Positions 1 to 9,398 of a DNA stretch of 24,367 nt are shown in pieces (positions within the stretch are counted from its first letter, which is position 1; each line of letters opens with the position of its first letter). The notes beneath the pieces were generated by a model, which had not been told where the DNA came from, did no database searches, and worked only from the letters and a program-made list of their open reading frames with translations. The stretch covers positions 12,776-37,142 of the forward strand of contig DENB01000085.1 in NCBI GenBank assembly GCA_002359495.1, written 5' to 3'. Source of the DNA: Enterobacteriaceae bacterium UBA2655. GTDB taxonomy: Bacteria > Pseudomonadota > Gammaproteobacteria > Enterobacterales > Enterobacteriaceae. Position numbers and translations under genes: made by a program.

Positions 1-67
1 GTCCCATATTTTCGCCGAGAGTGATCAGCTCAGAAACCGGCGTATTCTTTAATTCGGTAAGATTCAT
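1..67 (-). CDS. rho: Transcription termination factor Rho, N-terminal fragment (cut by window edge)
   Basis: Only the first 22 codons are inside the window; the rest lies beyond base 1. The reverse strand from the ATG at 67-65 reads MNLTELKNTPVSELITLGEN, which I recognise as the start of Rho, the hexameric RNA-dependent ATPase that ends transcription at C-rich untranslated RNA. The position downstream of trxA on the same strand is the usual enteric trxA-rho order, which supports the call despite the short fragment. No strong Shine-Dalgarno sequence is visible before the ATG. In E. coli, rho is autoregulated by termination in its own leader, which fits the long upstream gap. Confidence 0.93.
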   Translation of the reverse strand, partial: MNLTELKNTPVSELITLGENMG

Positions 68-480
68 AGTGATGGGTTCTTAAACTCGGGGTAATTCTCG
101 AAATGTTTGTCGTGAATGGTATGGCAAAAATTCCATGCCTGCTAATGGCTCGGTTTTCAACTTTTCTCGACGATTATCGTCAGGGATGGCGATAGGAAGC
201 GAAGAGGCGGTCGAAACGCAAGGCCGAAATTGATGCTAACCGTCAGATTGTCAAACCGCCGTACGTAACAGCGCGTCGGAGTTCAACAAAGGAAATCTTT
301 AGATTCTAACTACAAGGTAAGAGCGTAATGCAGTGAAAGTAATCTAGCACGCCTGAACCCTGACGTCCATACCCTTCCTCTTTCAGACCGCAGCCGGAAA
401 GCGTTTGGGTATTATCCCTTTATCTTACGGATAATAGCGATACCCGCTGTCATCCGAAAGATCTTAAATATAGCGGTGGG
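68..480 (-). promoter_or_regulatory. rho 5' leader region
   Basis: About 450 bases separate trxA from rho. In E. coli this interval carries the rho promoter, the short leader peptide gene rhoL and sites for Rho autoregulation. I could not find a convincing rhoL homologue. A TAGAAT hexamer on the minus strand near 304-309 could be a -10 element but lacks a good -35. An 18-codon ATG frame on the minus strand (136 to 80) ends 12 bases before the rho ATG. It has a poor ribosome site and resembles nothing I know. The role is inferred from position only. Confidence 0.45.
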
Positions 481-508
481 AAAAAATTTCGCCACCGCGA
501 TCGGTGCG
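481..508 (-). terminator. Candidate intrinsic terminator after trxA
   Basis: Just past the trxA stop, the minus strand reads CGCACCG-ATCG-CGGTGGCG. This folds into a seven-pair stem with one bulged G, followed by AAATTTTTT. The GC-rich stem, tight loop and T-run are the form of a Rho-independent terminator. It would separate most trxA transcripts from rho. Confidence 0.5.
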
Positions 509-517
509 ATATCGGGC

Positions 518-850
518 TTAGCCCAGGTTAGCGTTCAGGAACTCTTTCAGCTGACCTTTAGAGAGCGCGCCCACTTTGGTCGCGGCCACTTCACCGTTTT
601 TGAACAGCAGCAGCGTCGGAATACCGCGAATGCCGTATTTCGGCGCGGTGCCCGGGTTATCGTCAATGTTCAGCTTGGCGATAGTGAGCTTACCGTCGTA
701 CTCTTCTGCGACTTCATCAAGGATCGGGGCGATCATTTTACAAGGACCGCACCATTCAGCCCAGAAATCTACCAGCGTGACACCCTCTGCTTGCAGAACG
801 TCTGTGTCGAAACTGTCATCGGTCAGGTGAACGATTTTATCGCTGCTCAT
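518..850 (-). CDS. trxA: Thioredoxin 1
   Basis: This 110-residue protein is a small cytoplasmic disulfide reductase. It passes electrons from thioredoxin reductase to ribonucleotide reductase, PAPS reductase and methionine sulfoxide reductase. The active site WCGPC is at residues 33-37, with redox cysteines C34 and C37. The cis-proline of the IPT motif is near residue 78, and the conserved VDFWA strand leads into the active site. Length matches the family (E. coli 109). A GGAG ribosome site precedes the ATG. The gene is divergent from rhlB and upstream of rho, the normal enteric order. No unusual features. Confidence 0.98.
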   Translation of the reverse strand: MSSDKIVHLTDDSFDTDVLQAEGVTLVDFWAEWCGPCKMIAPILDEVAEEYDGKLTIAKLNIDDNPGTAPKYGIRGIPTLLLFKNGEVAATKVGALSKGQLKEFLNANLG

Positions 851-967
851 GTTTTACTCCACAAAATTATGCCTGGCGAATTGGCGTAAAATATACCAAC
901 GTAGGTTGACTTTATTTCATCGGATACGCTTTCGTAAAGCGATAATAAGCTGATATTCTACCACACT
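851..967. promoter_or_regulatory. Divergent trxA / rhlB promoter region
   Basis: This 117-base gap between divergent start codons must hold promoters for both genes. Towards trxA, TATATT preceded by TG (minus strand, about 889-896) is a possible extended -10. Towards rhlB, GATAAT at 941-946 is a possible -10. Neither has a convincing -35, so exact start sites are not assigned. Confidence 0.35.
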
Positions 968-2260
968 ATGAGCAAAACACACTTAACAGAAAAGAAGTTT
1001 TCCGACTTCGCCCTGCACCCACAGGTGGTGGAAGCCCTTGATACAAAAGGCTTTCATCATTGCACGCCTATCCAGGCGCTGGCACTGCCCTATACGCTTT
1101 TAGGGCGTGATGTCGCGGGTCAGGCGCAAACCGGTACCGGGAAAACGATGGCGTTTTTAACGTCGACGTTTCATCATCTTCTTACTCACCCTGCCGCAGA
1201 AGGCCGCCAGGTTAATCAGCCGCGCGCGCTGATCATGGCCCCGACGCGAGAGCTGGCGGTACAGATCCACGCCGATGCCGAGCCGCTGGCGCAAGCGACC
1301 GGCTTAAAATTGGGTCTCGCTTACGGCGGCGACGGCTACGACAAACAGCTGAAAGTGCTGGAGCAAGGCGTCGATATTCTGGTGGGCACCACCGGACGTC
1401 TGATCGACTACGCGAAACAAAACCATATCAATCTGGGCGCCATTCAGGTCGTGGTGCTGGACGAAGCCGATCGCATGTTCGATCTCGGCTTTATTAAAGA
1501 TATCCGCTGGCTGTTCCGCCGTATGCCTGCCGCCGCGCAGCGTCTGAGCATGCTTTTCTCCGCCACGCTTTCATACCGCGTTCGCGAGCTCGCTTTCGAA
1601 CACATGAACAATGCGGAATACGTTGAAGTAGAACCGGAGCAGAAAACCGGCCACCGTATTAAAGAAGAGCTCTTCTACCCTTCGAATGAAGAGAAGATGC
1701 GTCTGCTGCAAACCCTGCTGGAAGAAGAGTGGCCCGATCGCGCCATTATTTTCGCCAACACCAAACACCGCTGTGAAGATATCTGGGGCCATCTGGCCGC
1801 CGACGGCCATCGCGTCGGCCTGCTCACCGGCGACGTCGCGCAGAAGAAACGCCTGCGCATTCTCGACGACTTCACCAAAGGCGATGTGGACATTCTGGTC
1901 GCGACCGATGTCGCCGCCCGCGGCCTGCATATTCCGGCCGTGACGCACGTCTTTAACTACGATCTGCCCGACGATCGCGAAGATTACGTGCATCGCATCG
2001 GCCGTACCGGCCGCGCCGGCGCCAGCGGACACTCCATCAGCCTCGCCTGCGAAGAGTACGCGCTCAACGTGCCGGCGATTGAAGAGTATATCGGCCACAG
2101 CATCCCGGTCAGCAAGTACAACAGCGATGCGCTGCTCAGCGATCTGCCGCCGCCGAAACGTTTGGCGCGCAGCCGCTCCGGCAATGCGCCGCGTCGCGGC
2201 AACAACGCCAACCGCCGCAGCGGCCCGCCGCGCAGCAACAACCGTAAACGTTCGGGTTAA
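968..2260 (+). CDS. rhlB: ATP-dependent RNA helicase RhlB
   Basis: RhlB is a DEAD-box RNA helicase. In the RNA degradosome it binds RNase E and unwinds structured RNA for PNPase. The 430 residues show the family motifs in order: Q motif around 11-36, motif I AQTGTGKT at 53-60, PTRELA at 92-97, TTGRL at 141-145, DEAD at 165-168, SAT at 198-200, ARGLHIP near 317-323 and HRIGRTGRA at 342-350. The C-terminal tail from about residue 395 is rich in Arg, Asn, Gly and Ser, a basic RNA-binding extension slightly longer than in E. coli (421 residues). gppA follows after 7 bases, so the two genes are probably cotranscribed. Confidence 0.97.
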   Translation: MSKTHLTEKKFSDFALHPQVVEALDTKGFHHCTPIQALALPYTLLGRDVAGQAQTGTGKTMAFLTSTFHHLLTHPAAEGRQVNQPRALIMAPTRELAVQIHADAEPLAQATGLKLGLAYGGDGYDKQLKVLEQGVDILVGTTGRLIDYAKQNHINLGAIQVVVLDEADRMFDLGFIKDIRWLFRRMPAAAQRLSMLFSATLSYRVRELAFEHMNNAEYVEVEPEQKTGHRIKEELFYPSNEEKMRLLQTLLEEEWPDRAIIFANTKHRCEDIWGHLAADGHRVGLLTGDVAQKKRLRILDDFTKGDVDILVATDVAARGLHIPAVTHVFNYDLPDDREDYVHRIGRTGRAGASGHSISLACEEYALNVPAIEEYIGHSIPVSKYNSDALLSDLPPPKRLARSRSGNAPRRGNNANRRSGPPRSNNRKRSG

Positions 2261-2267
2261 GCTCACC

Positions 2268-3752
2268 ATGCTAAGCGCATCGTCACTTTATGCAGCGATT
2301 GATTTAGGCTCCAATAGCTTTCATATGCTGGTGGTGCGCGAGGTTTCCGGCACGATCCAGGCCGTCGCGCGCATTAAGCGCAAGGTACGTCTGGCGGCCG
2401 GGCTGGATGAGGCGAATCATCTCTCAAAAGAGGCGATGACGCGCGGCTGGCAATGCCTGCGCTTATTTTCCGAACAGCTGCAGGATATTCCCCCGGAACA
2501 GATTCGCGTCGTGGCCACCGCCACGCTGCGTCTGGCGGAGAACGCGCAAGAATTTTTGCAGCCGGCCGAGCAGATCCTCGGCTGTCCGATTAACGTTATC
2601 AGCGGCGAAGAAGAAGCGCGCCTGATCTATCAGGGCGTGGCGCATACCACCGGCGGCCCCGACAAACGGCTGGTGGTGGATATCGGCGGCGGCAGCACCG
2701 AGCTGGTGACCGGCGAAGCGTCGCACGCGACCGCGCTTTTCAGCCTTTCCATGGGTTGCGTCACCTGGCTGGAGCGTTATTTCAGCGATCGCCACCTGGC
2801 GAAAGAAAATTTCGCCCAGGCGGAACAGGCCGCGCGCGAGATGATCCGCCCAGTCGCGCCGTTGCTGCGCGAACAGGGCTGGCAGATTTGCGTCGGCGCC
2901 TCCGGCACCGTACAGGCGCTGCAGGAGATCATGGTGGCGCAGGGCATGGACGAACGCATCAGCCTGAACAAACTGCAGCAGCTCAAGCAACGCGCAATCC
3001 AGTGCGGCAAGCTTGAAGAGCTGGAGATCGAAGGGCTGACGCTGGAGCGCGCGCTGGTTTTCCCCAGCGGTTTGTCGATCCTCATCGCCATCTTTCAGGA
3101 ACTGCATATTGAAAGCATGACGCTGGCCGGCGGCGCGCTGCGCGAAGGGCTGGTGTACGGCATGCTGCATCTGCCCGTCGACCGCGACATTCGCAGCCGC
3201 ACGCTGCAAAACGTTCAGCGCCGTTTCACCATTGATATGGAGCAGGCCGATCGGGTGCGTCAGCTAGCGGAAAGTTTTTTTCGTCAGGTCAGCAGCGCGT
3301 GGAAGCTGGATCAGCGATGTCGCGATTTGCTGCTCAGCGCCTGCGCTCTCCACGAAATCGGCCTGAGCGTCGATTTTCGTCAGGCACCGCAACATGCCGC
3401 CTACCTTGTTCGCTATCTCGATCTTCCCGGTTTTACTCCCGCGCAGAAAAAGCTGCTGGCCTGCCTGTTGCAGAACCAGAGCGGCAGCATCGATCTCGCC
3501 CTGCTCTCTCAGCAAAACGCCGTACCGCCGCGCATGGCCGAACGCCTGTGCCGTCTGCTGCGGCTGGCGATTATTTTCTCCAGCCGTCGCCGCGACGATA
3601 CCCTGCCAGCGGTCAGACTGCAGGCGGAGGAGGATACGCTGAATTTGACGCTGCCGGCCGGCTGGCTGGAACGGCATCCGCTGCGGGCGGAGCTGTTGGA
3701 GCAGGAGGCGCATTATCAGTCCTGGCTCCACTGGCTTCTGGTGATTTCTTGA
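2268..3752 (+). CDS. gppA: Guanosine-5'-triphosphate,3'-diphosphate pyrophosphatase (pppGpp phosphatase)
   Basis: GppA converts the stringent-response alarmone pppGpp to ppGpp and belongs to the Ppx/GppA branch of the actin-like ATPase fold. Starting at the ATG 7 bases after rhlB gives 494 residues, the same length as E. coli GppA. The frame is open further upstream inside rhlB, but homology begins here. Phosphate-binding motifs are visible: IDLGSNSFH at 11-19 and VDIGGGSTE at 137-145. GEEEAR at 113-118 carries the expected catalytic acidic residues. The C-terminal third matches the HD-like helical domain of the family (HEIGLSVDF, then [10 protein letters not shown]). It is transcribed with rhlB and convergent with rep. 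Confidence 0.96.
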   Translation: MLSASSLYAAIDLGSNSFHMLVVREVSGTIQAVARIKRKVRLAAGLDEANHLSKEAMTRGWQCLRLFSEQLQDIPPEQIRVVATATLRLAENAQEFLQPAEQILGCPINVISGEEEARLIYQGVAHTTGGPDKRLVVDIGGGSTELVTGEASHATALFSLSMGCVTWLERYFSDRHLAKENFAQAEQAAREMIRPVAPLLREQGWQICVGASGTVQALQEIMVAQGMDERISLNKLQQLKQRAIQCGKLEELEIEGLTLERALVFPSGLSILIAIFQELHIESMTLAGGALREGLVYGMLHLPVDRDIRSRTLQNVQRRFTIDMEQADRVRQLAESFFRQVSSAWKLDQRCRDLLLSACALHEIGLSVDFRQAPQHAAYLVRYLDLPGFTPAQKKLLACLLQNQSGSIDLALLSQQNAVPPRMAERLCRLLRLAIIFSSRRRDDTLPAVRLQAEEDTLNLTLPAGWLERHPLRAELLEQEAHYQSWLHWLLVIS

Positions 3753-3754
3753 TC

Positions 3755-3801
3755 GAACCGGCTGCGCTGGCTCTCTCCTGAACGAACCTGCTACGCTGGC
3801 T
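3755..3801. repeat. Imperfect 18-base direct repeat between gppA and rep
   Basis: GAACCGGCTGCGCTGGCT at 3755-3772 recurs as GAACCTGCTACGCTGGCT at 3784-3801, 16 of 18 bases identical and 29 bases apart start to start. A weak CCTG-AGGC-CAGG hairpin followed by TCTTTT at 3815-3832 could end gppA transcription. Whether the repeat belongs to a dispersed family cannot be told from one locus. Confidence 0.5.
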
Positions 3802-3842
3802 GCGGCGGTTCTCGCCTGAGGCCAGGTCTTTTATAATGAAGG

Positions 3843-5864
3843 CTAACTCTTTTTGGATTTTTCCAGCATCGCCCGCAGCCCCGCGACGCGGCTCTGGCCG
3901 GTTTTCATGCGCTCTTCGGCGCTGACCACCTTGCGCTCGGTTTCCCACATCAAATCGTCCTGCGGCAGCTCCAGCAGGAAGCGGCTCGGTTCCGGGCGCA
4001 CCAGCTCGCCGTACTGGCGACGCTCGCGGCAGAGCGTAAAAGTCAGCTCTTTCTGCGCACGGGTAATCCCGACGTAGGCCAGGCGACGCTCCTCCTCGAT
4101 ATTGTTCTCGTCGATGCTGCTCTGATGCGGCAGCAGCCCCTCTTCCATGCCGACCAGAAAAACGTAAGGAAACTCCAGCCCCTTCGAGGCGTGCAGCGTC
4201 ATCAACTGCACCTGATCAAGCTCCTCATCGCTTTCGCCGCGCTCCATCATGTCGCGCAGGGTAAAGCGCGTCACCACCTGAGCCAGCGTCATCGGCTCGT
4301 CGATATCGCTGCCCTCCAGCATCTCGCTCATCCACTGAAACAGCGTATTGACGTTCTTCATGCGCATCTCAGCCGCTTTCGGGCTGGTGGAGGTTTCAAA
4401 CAGCCAGCTCTCGTAATCGACGCCGCGAATTAAATCCCGCACCGCATTCACCGGTTCGCGCTCGGTCAGGCGAATAATTTCATCCAGCCAGTGGGTAAAG
4501 CGTTGCAGGTTTTCCAGCCCGCGCCCGGTAAGCGTCTGGCTCAGTCCGAGATCGAAGCTGGCACTGAACAGACTCTTGTTGCGCTGATTGGCCCACTCGC
4601 CCAGCTTTTGCAGCGTCGCCGGACCGATTTCCCGTCGCGGCGTATTCACGATACGCAAAAACGCGCTGTCGTCGTCGGGATTGGTCAACACGCGCAGATA
4701 GGCCAGCAGATCTTTAATCTCCGGGCGGGAGAAAAACGAGGTGCCGCCGGAAATGCGATAGGGGATCCGGTTCTGCATCAGCAGCTTTTCAAATACGCGG
4801 GACTGATGGTTGCCGCGATAGAGAATGGCGTACTCTTTGTACTGCGTCTTATTGATAAAGTGATGGGCGATCAGCTCGCCTGTCACGCGTTCGGCCTCAT
4901 GATCTTCATGATTGGCGGAAAGCACTTTCAACTCGCTGCCGACGCCCAGCTCGGAAAACAGTCGCTTTTCAAATACGTGCGGGTTGTTAGCGATAAGAAT
5001 GTTCGCCGCTTTCAGAATACGCTGCGACGAGCGGTAGTTCTGCTCCAGCTTTACCACCTCCAGCGCCGGAAAGTCCTCTTTCAACAACACCAGGTTCTGC
5101 GGACGCGCGCCGCGCCAGGAGTAGATCGACTGATCGTCGTCGCCGACCACCGTAAAACGCGCCCGCGCGCCGACCAGCAGCTTGACCAGCTCGTACTGGC
5201 TGGTGTTGGTATCCTGATACTCATCCACCAGCAGGTAACGGATACGCTGCTGCCAGCGCTCGCGCACCTCTTGATTACGCTGCAACAGCAGCGTAGGCAA
5301 CAGAATCAGGTCGTCGAAGTCGAGCACGTTGCACGCCTTCAGGTGGCGATCATAGAGCGCGTAGCAGTGGGCGAAAATGTTGTCGCGTTCGGAACGCGCC
5401 AGTGCGGCCGCGCGCGGCGGGTCGACCAAATCGTTCTTCCAGTTGGAAATGGTGGAGATCAGCTGCTGTAACAGCGTCTTGTCCTCCTCCAGCCACTCTT
5501 TGGTCAGATCTTTCAGCAGCGCCAGCTGATCCTGATCGTCAAACAGCGAAAAACTCGACTTCATGCCCAGCGCGGCATATTCGCGCTTGATGATCTCCAG
5601 TCCCAGCGTATGGAAGGTCGAGATCATTAGACCGCGCGCCTCTTTGCGTCCCAGCGTTTGCGCCACACGCTCTTTCATTTCGCGCGAGGCCTTATTGGTA
5701 AAGGTCACGGCGGCGATATGGCGCGCCTGATAGCCGCACTCGCGGATCAGATGGGCGATTTTATTGGTGATCACGCGGGTTTTGCCTGACCCCGCGCCCG
5801 CCAGCACCAGACAGGGACCGGTGACGAATTCGACGGCACGTTGTTGGCTGGGGTTCAAACGCAT
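3843..5864 (-). CDS. rep: ATP-dependent 3'-5' DNA helicase Rep
   Basis: Rep is a superfamily 1A DNA helicase that moves 3'-5' on single-stranded DNA. It accompanies the replisome to clear bound proteins and helps restart stalled forks. The 673 residues equal the E. coli length. Motif I AGAGSGKT is at 22-29, motif II DEYQD at 214-218 and motif [16 protein letters not shown] near 241-253. Later motifs [20 protein letters not shown] and [13 protein letters not shown] are also present. UvrD and PcrA are close paralogues, but the overall match, the C-terminal sequence and the place between gppA and ppiC identify Rep. It is convergent with gppA and divergent from ppiC. Confidence 0.97.
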   Translation of the reverse strand: MRLNPSQQRAVEFVTGPCLVLAGAGSGKTRVITNKIAHLIRECGYQARHIAAVTFTNKASREMKERVAQTLGRKEARGLMISTFHTLGLEIIKREYAALGMKSSFSLFDDQDQLALLKDLTKEWLEEDKTLLQQLISTISNWKNDLVDPPRAAALARSERDNIFAHCYALYDRHLKACNVLDFDDLILLPTLLLQRNQEVRERWQQRIRYLLVDEYQDTNTSQYELVKLLVGARARFTVVGDDDQSIYSWRGARPQNLVLLKEDFPALEVVKLEQNYRSSQRILKAANILIANNPHVFEKRLFSELGVGSELKVLSANHEDHEAERVTGELIAHHFINKTQYKEYAILYRGNHQSRVFEKLLMQNRIPYRISGGTSFFSRPEIKDLLAYLRVLTNPDDDSAFLRIVNTPRREIGPATLQKLGEWANQRNKSLFSASFDLGLSQTLTGRGLENLQRFTHWLDEIIRLTEREPVNAVRDLIRGVDYESWLFETSTSPKAAEMRMKNVNTLFQWMSEMLEGSDIDEPMTLAQVVTRFTLRDMMERGESDEELDQVQLMTLHASKGLEFPYVFLVGMEEGLLPHQSSIDENNIEEERRLAYVGITRAQKELTFTLCRERRQYGELVRPEPSRFLLELPQDDLMWETERKVVSAEERMKTGQSRVAGLRAMLEKSKKS

Positions 5865-5937
5865 AACAGAAATCGCTCAGTAAAAATGGGCAGGAATGAA
5901 ATAATGGGCGGTCAGTATACACGACCGAGAGATGAAC

Positions 5938-6219
5938 ATGGCGAAAACCGCAGCGGCTTTACATATCCTGGTGAAAGAGGAAGCGCAGGCGAAAAACCTG
6001 CTGGCGCAGCTGGAAAAAGGGGCCAGCTTTCAACAACTGGCGAAGAAACACTCTACCTGCCCCTCCGGGCGCAACGGCGGCGATCTGGGCGAATTCCGCC
6101 GGGGACAGATGGTGCCCGCTTTTGATAAGGCGGTTTTCTCCTGCCCGCTGTTGAAACCTTACGGACCGGTGAAAACCGCCTTTGGCTACCACATCATCAA
6201 AGTGCTCTGGCGCAACTGA
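5938..6219 (+). CDS. ppiC: Peptidyl-prolyl cis-trans isomerase C (parvulin)
   Basis: This is a single-domain cytoplasmic parvulin that speeds cis-trans isomerisation of X-Pro bonds. The second in-frame ATG gives 93 residues starting [15 protein letters not shown], the same length and start as E. coli PpiC, with GAGAGA at good ribosome-site spacing. The parvulin signatures [23 protein letters not shown] and the closing FGYHIIKV are all present. It is divergent from rep, as in E. coli. Its stop codon (6217-6219) directly abuts the stop of yhjG on the other strand. In E. coli the gene on that side is ilvC, so a rearrangement junction lies here. Confidence 0.95.
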   Translation: MAKTAAALHILVKEEAQAKNLLAQLEKGASFQQLAKKHSTCPSGRNGGDLGEFRRGQMVPAFDKAVFSCPLLKPYGPVKTAFGYHIIKVLWRN

Positions 6220-8280
6220 TCACTTCTGATTTTTCATCTGCTGCAGCACGGTGCTGCACTGATTATCCTCATTGTCGCTGGGCGAAATCAGCGCCAGCAG
6301 CGCCGCCGCTGGCGTGACGACCGCGCCCAGCGTCACGGCTGCGGCGCCGCGCGCCAGCAGCGGCCCCGTCTTCACGCCCGCGTCCGGGTTCTTGAAGGTG
6401 CCGCGCACATAGAGCGGCGAGCGCAGCGTAATAATACGCACCCCTTTGCTTTCCGGGTTAATGGAGAGATCCATGCGCTCGTTGGCGAAGTTGGCGTTGC
6501 CGGTGACGTTGATCACGGCATTCTCCGTATCGAAGACGAACAGGCGCGGCGTCGCGACGCCCTGCCGGACATTAAGATCGGTCGCGGCGCAGTTGATGCG
6601 CACCTGATCGTCGCCGAAGATTTTGCCGACCACATAGTTGCCGACGTTCAGGCCCGCGATCTCCATCAGGCTGCGGCTGATAACGCCGTCGTTCATCAAC
6701 AGCTTCAGCTGACCGTCGCTGGTCGCCAGCAGGTCGGCCACAGAGTTCCCGCTGCCGCTCAGCGTGGCGTCGCCGTTAAGTTGCCCCATGCTGCTCTGCA
6801 TCGCCTCGACGTTCGGGAAGAGCTGGCGCAGACGCAGCTTGCGCACATGCAGATCGGCGCGCCCGCGCATCGGCGTACGGTCGCCCTCCAGACGTATGGT
6901 GGAGTTCAGGTTGCCGCCCGCCATGCCGAAGCGCAGCGGATCAAGCAGCAGCTCGCCGTTTTCCAGCTGCAAATGGGTATAAAGATCGCTTAACGGCAGT
7001 GAACTGCTGTGTTCGATGCGCTTGCCGCTGAACTTCACGTCCGCATCCATTACGTCCCAGCTTTTGGTATCGAATTTATCGTGCGGCAGCACTTTGTCGG
7101 CGGGCTGGGTTGACTGCTCGCCGCGCCGCGCCTTCGCCTGCTCGGTTTTTTCGCTGCCCTTGCCGGAGTCCACGCCGATCAGCGGACCGAGATCGGCCAT
7201 ACGCAACTGCTGCGAAGTCAGTTCGCCGCTCAGCTTCGGTCTCGGTTTGCCCTGGGTATAGGTCAGCGAACCGTGAATATCGCTGTCGCCGATGTGGCCG
7301 TTGAAGTTTTCATAACGGTAAGAAGGCCCTTTTTTGTCGTTGAAGCGGGCGATCAAATGGCCGTCGGTCTCATAAGGAGGCGTATCGGGCAGCAGCACGC
7401 CGGTCAGTCCATAGAGATTGGCCAGGGTATCGCCGGAAAAACGCAGGCGGACATCCAGCCCGCCCATATTCAGCGGATCCTGCAAGCCGCCGGTTACCCG
7501 CACGCGCGTGGTGCCGTTTCTGACATCCGCCTGCACAGGGAAAGGGGTCGTCTGGCTGCGCAGCGAGAGCATGCCGCCGATTTTGCCGTCGCCGTCCAGC
7601 TGCTCGTCGTTGTAAGTGCCGCTGGCCTTCCAGCCGAAGATAAAGTCGCCCGCCCCTTTCTGTTTATCGTCGCCGCCAGCCACCTGGGTGTAAGGCACCG
7701 GCTTGCCCAGCGGATTGACCGTCACGGTGACGTCGGCTTTATTGATAGCGTCGCGATAGCGGATTTTTCCCTGGTCGAACAGAATGTTATCCAGGCGGAA
7801 AGACCAGGCCGAGGGCGCAGCCGCAGGCGCTTTTTCATCGCTGTTGGCGAGATTGAAGGTCCAGTTATTTTTCTTGTCCGCCGTCTGGATCAGGCGCGCG
7901 TCCGGCTGTTGCAGCTTAATCCACGGGATGAAAATTTCTTTATGCAGCAGCGCCAGCGGCGCCAGCGTCGCGTCGGCGCGTTGCAGATGCACCATCGTCA
8001 CGTCGGGGATGTCGGGCGGATTGCCCAGCAGGATATCTTCCGCATGCAGATGCGGCCAGGGCACCCAGCGGCGCCAGCCCGGCTCATCGCGATTGCGCTC
8101 CCAGGCGACGCCCAGATCGCCCCGAATCGCAAAGGGCCTGTTCAGTTCAGCCGAGACTTTCTGGTTGATGGTTGGCTTCAGGCGATTCCAGTCAAAGGTG
8201 GCGATAATGACCACGACCACCACAACCAACAACAAAAAAATCCCGACAATCCAGCTAATTATTTTCCCCGTTCGCGACAT
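6220..8280 (-). CDS. yhjG: AsmA-family inner-membrane protein YhjG
   Basis: This 686-residue protein has one N-terminal membrane helix (about 8-29) and a large periplasmic region. It matches the AsmA-like family member YhjG of enterics (about 690 residues). AsmA-family proteins are long beta-groove proteins linked to lipid or phospholipid transport between the membranes; the specific job of YhjG is not established. The N-terminal AsmA block is visible (FDWNRLKPTINQKVSAELNR, then FAIRGDLGV), as is the conserved C-terminal region (MDLSINPESKGV, then LYVRGTFKNPD). A GGAG ribosome site precedes the ATG. pdeH lies 62 bases upstream on the same strand, so cotranscription is possible. Confidence 0.9.
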   Translation of the reverse strand: MSRTGKIISWIVGIFLLLVVVVVVIIATFDWNRLKPTINQKVSAELNRPFAIRGDLGVAWERNRDEPGWRRWVPWPHLHAEDILLGNPPDIPDVTMVHLQRADATLAPLALLHKEIFIPWIKLQQPDARLIQTADKKNNWTFNLANSDEKAPAAAPSAWSFRLDNILFDQGKIRYRDAINKADVTVTVNPLGKPVPYTQVAGGDDKQKGAGDFIFGWKASGTYNDEQLDGDGKIGGMLSLRSQTTPFPVQADVRNGTTRVRVTGGLQDPLNMGGLDVRLRFSGDTLANLYGLTGVLLPDTPPYETDGHLIARFNDKKGPSYRYENFNGHIGDSDIHGSLTYTQGKPRPKLSGELTSQQLRMADLGPLIGVDSGKGSEKTEQAKARRGEQSTQPADKVLPHDKFDTKSWDVMDADVKFSGKRIEHSSSLPLSDLYTHLQLENGELLLDPLRFGMAGGNLNSTIRLEGDRTPMRGRADLHVRKLRLRQLFPNVEAMQSSMGQLNGDATLSGSGNSVADLLATSDGQLKLLMNDGVISRSLMEIAGLNVGNYVVGKIFGDDQVRINCAATDLNVRQGVATPRLFVFDTENAVINVTGNANFANERMDLSINPESKGVRIITLRSPLYVRGTFKNPDAGVKTGPLLARGAAAVTLGAVVTPAAALLALISPSDNEDNQCSTVLQQMKNQK

Positions 8281-8342
8281 TTCTTTTGCTCCTTCCCTTC
8301 GATCTTATTTGATAAAGATAGACGAGCAGCAGCAGAACGGCA

Positions 8343-9116
8343 TCAGGGGAGCTGTAACGGCAGCGAAGAAAGTTGCGAAAAGGGAACGGGACGCGAAAAA
8401 AAATACCCCTGCGCCGCCACGGCGGGCGAATTGCGCACCTGCTGCCACTCTTCTGCCGTTTCCACCCCTTCGACAATCACGCCGTTGCAGTAACGGTTGA
8501 TCAGCGCCAGCAGCATATTGAACAGGCTACGTCCCTCGTCGCTTTTACGCAGCAGCATGAAAAGTTCGCGCGATAGCTTGATGTAGTCATATTTCAGTTC
8601 GGTCAGCGCGGAAAAATTCGCCATCCCGGAGCCGAAATCATCCAGCCACAGCGGACCTAACTCCGGCATCTGCGCCACAATCTCTTCCTGCGGCAGGATA
8701 TGGTGTTCCGTCAGTTCGAAGCGCATCCAGGGAAGCCGAGCGATAAGCTGGCGGATTGGCGGATGCTGCTGAATCGCCAGCAGGGTCGGACCGTCGATAT
8801 TCACCGAGGCCACCAGATGGCCGTCGTCGAACAGATGCCCCCACTGCGTCAGCAGGGTAAGCTGCTCCTGCACGACATTAAGCCGCTGTGGAACGTCCAG
8901 CACGCCAAAATAGGTTTCAGGCGAAACTCGTTTTTCCGGCGCGGAGGGATGAGAAACCGCAGTAAGAAGTTCGATGGCCATTAAGCGGCCCGAAAGCTGG
9001 TATATCGGCTGGAAATTATAGGATCGTCGGCACTGATGCCAGAAGAGAGACGTTTCCTGTTGTAGATCTCTGTCAACTGAAGAAGGTAGCCGATGACTAA
9101 TATTCTTCATCACCAT
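8343..9116 (-). CDS. pdeH: Cyclic-di-GMP phosphodiesterase PdeH (YhjH)
   Basis: PdeH is a stand-alone EAL-domain enzyme that hydrolyses c-di-GMP to pGpG. In E. coli it is the main phosphodiesterase that keeps flagellar motors unbraked by YcgR, and it belongs to the flagellar regulon. The 257 residues match YhjH (255). Catalytic positions are kept: the signature glutamate as ELL at 49-51 (also ELL in E. coli), N106 in SVNIDG, E134, DDFGSG at 159-164, K180 and EGVET at 216-220. It should be active. A FliA-like -10 lies about 50 bases upstream. Lower c-di-GMP would also reduce BcsA activation downstream in this window. Confidence 0.95.
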   Translation of the reverse strand: MVMKNISHRLPSSVDRDLQQETSLFWHQCRRSYNFQPIYQLSGRLMAIELLTAVSHPSAPEKRVSPETYFGVLDVPQRLNVVQEQLTLLTQWGHLFDDGHLVASVNIDGPTLLAIQQHPPIRQLIARLPWMRFELTEHHILPQEEIVAQMPELGPLWLDDFGSGMANFSALTELKYDYIKLSRELFMLLRKSDEGRSLFNMLLALINRYCNGVIVEGVETAEEWQQVRNSPAVAAQGYFFSRPVPFSQLSSLPLQLP

Positions 9117-9167
9117 GGTCTTTTCCTGGTTGGTGGCGAATGCCGGTTATTAGCATCTCCGCAGCCG

Positions 9168-9194
9168 GTATCGGCTATCTGTCGGATAATTATC
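9168..9194 (-). promoter_or_regulatory. Candidate FliA (sigma-28) promoter for pdeH
   Basis: The minus strand carries GCCGATAC at 9175-9168, one base from the sigma-28 -10 consensus GCCGATAA. Eleven bases upstream, GATAATTA matches the -35 consensus TAAAGTTT only at four of eight positions. The implied leader is about 45-50 bases. E. coli yhjH is a class 3 flagellar gene, so the context supports the call, but the -35 is weak. Confidence 0.4.
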
Positions 9195-9315
9195 TGCTGT
9201 CCAAGCCATAATAGACGCCTGATGTTATCAGCGTAGCGGGCGGGCAATCGTCTGAACAAACCGGCTTTCGCCGCTGTATCGCTATGATAAATGCAATTTT
9301 CGCTACTTAAGGTAA

Positions 9316-9334
9316 ATCAAAACAGCGTTTCAAA
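9316..9334 (+). promoter_or_regulatory. Candidate KdgR operator upstream of kdgK
   Basis: ATCAAAACAGCGTTTCAAA fits the core of the KdgR consensus R-AAA-YRNYR-TTT-Y (here A-AAA-CAGCG-TTT-C). It ends about 64 bases before the kdgK ATG. KdgR is the IclR-family repressor, released by 2-keto-3-deoxygluconate, that controls pectin and uronate genes including kdgK. Base match and target agree; binding is inferred. Confidence 0.6.
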
Positions 9335-9398
9335 AACATTTGACGCCTGCCATACAAGACGCGAGACTGGAGCGTAACTTCACTACAGGCCAAAGACC

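Noticed and set aside
476..889. Open frame antisense to trxA
   Set aside because: It fully overlaps trxA on the other strand, with no family resemblance.
2079..2267. Extended open frame upstream of gppA, overlapping rhlB
   Set aside because: Homology to GppA starts at the ATG at 2268 and gives the exact family length; the extension only shadows rhlB.
4491..5471. Long open frame opposite rep (326 codons)
   Set aside because: It lies entirely antisense to a conserved gene in GC-rich DNA and resembles no protein; rep coding bias explains it. The same holds for the long frame opposite yhjG (7273-8493).
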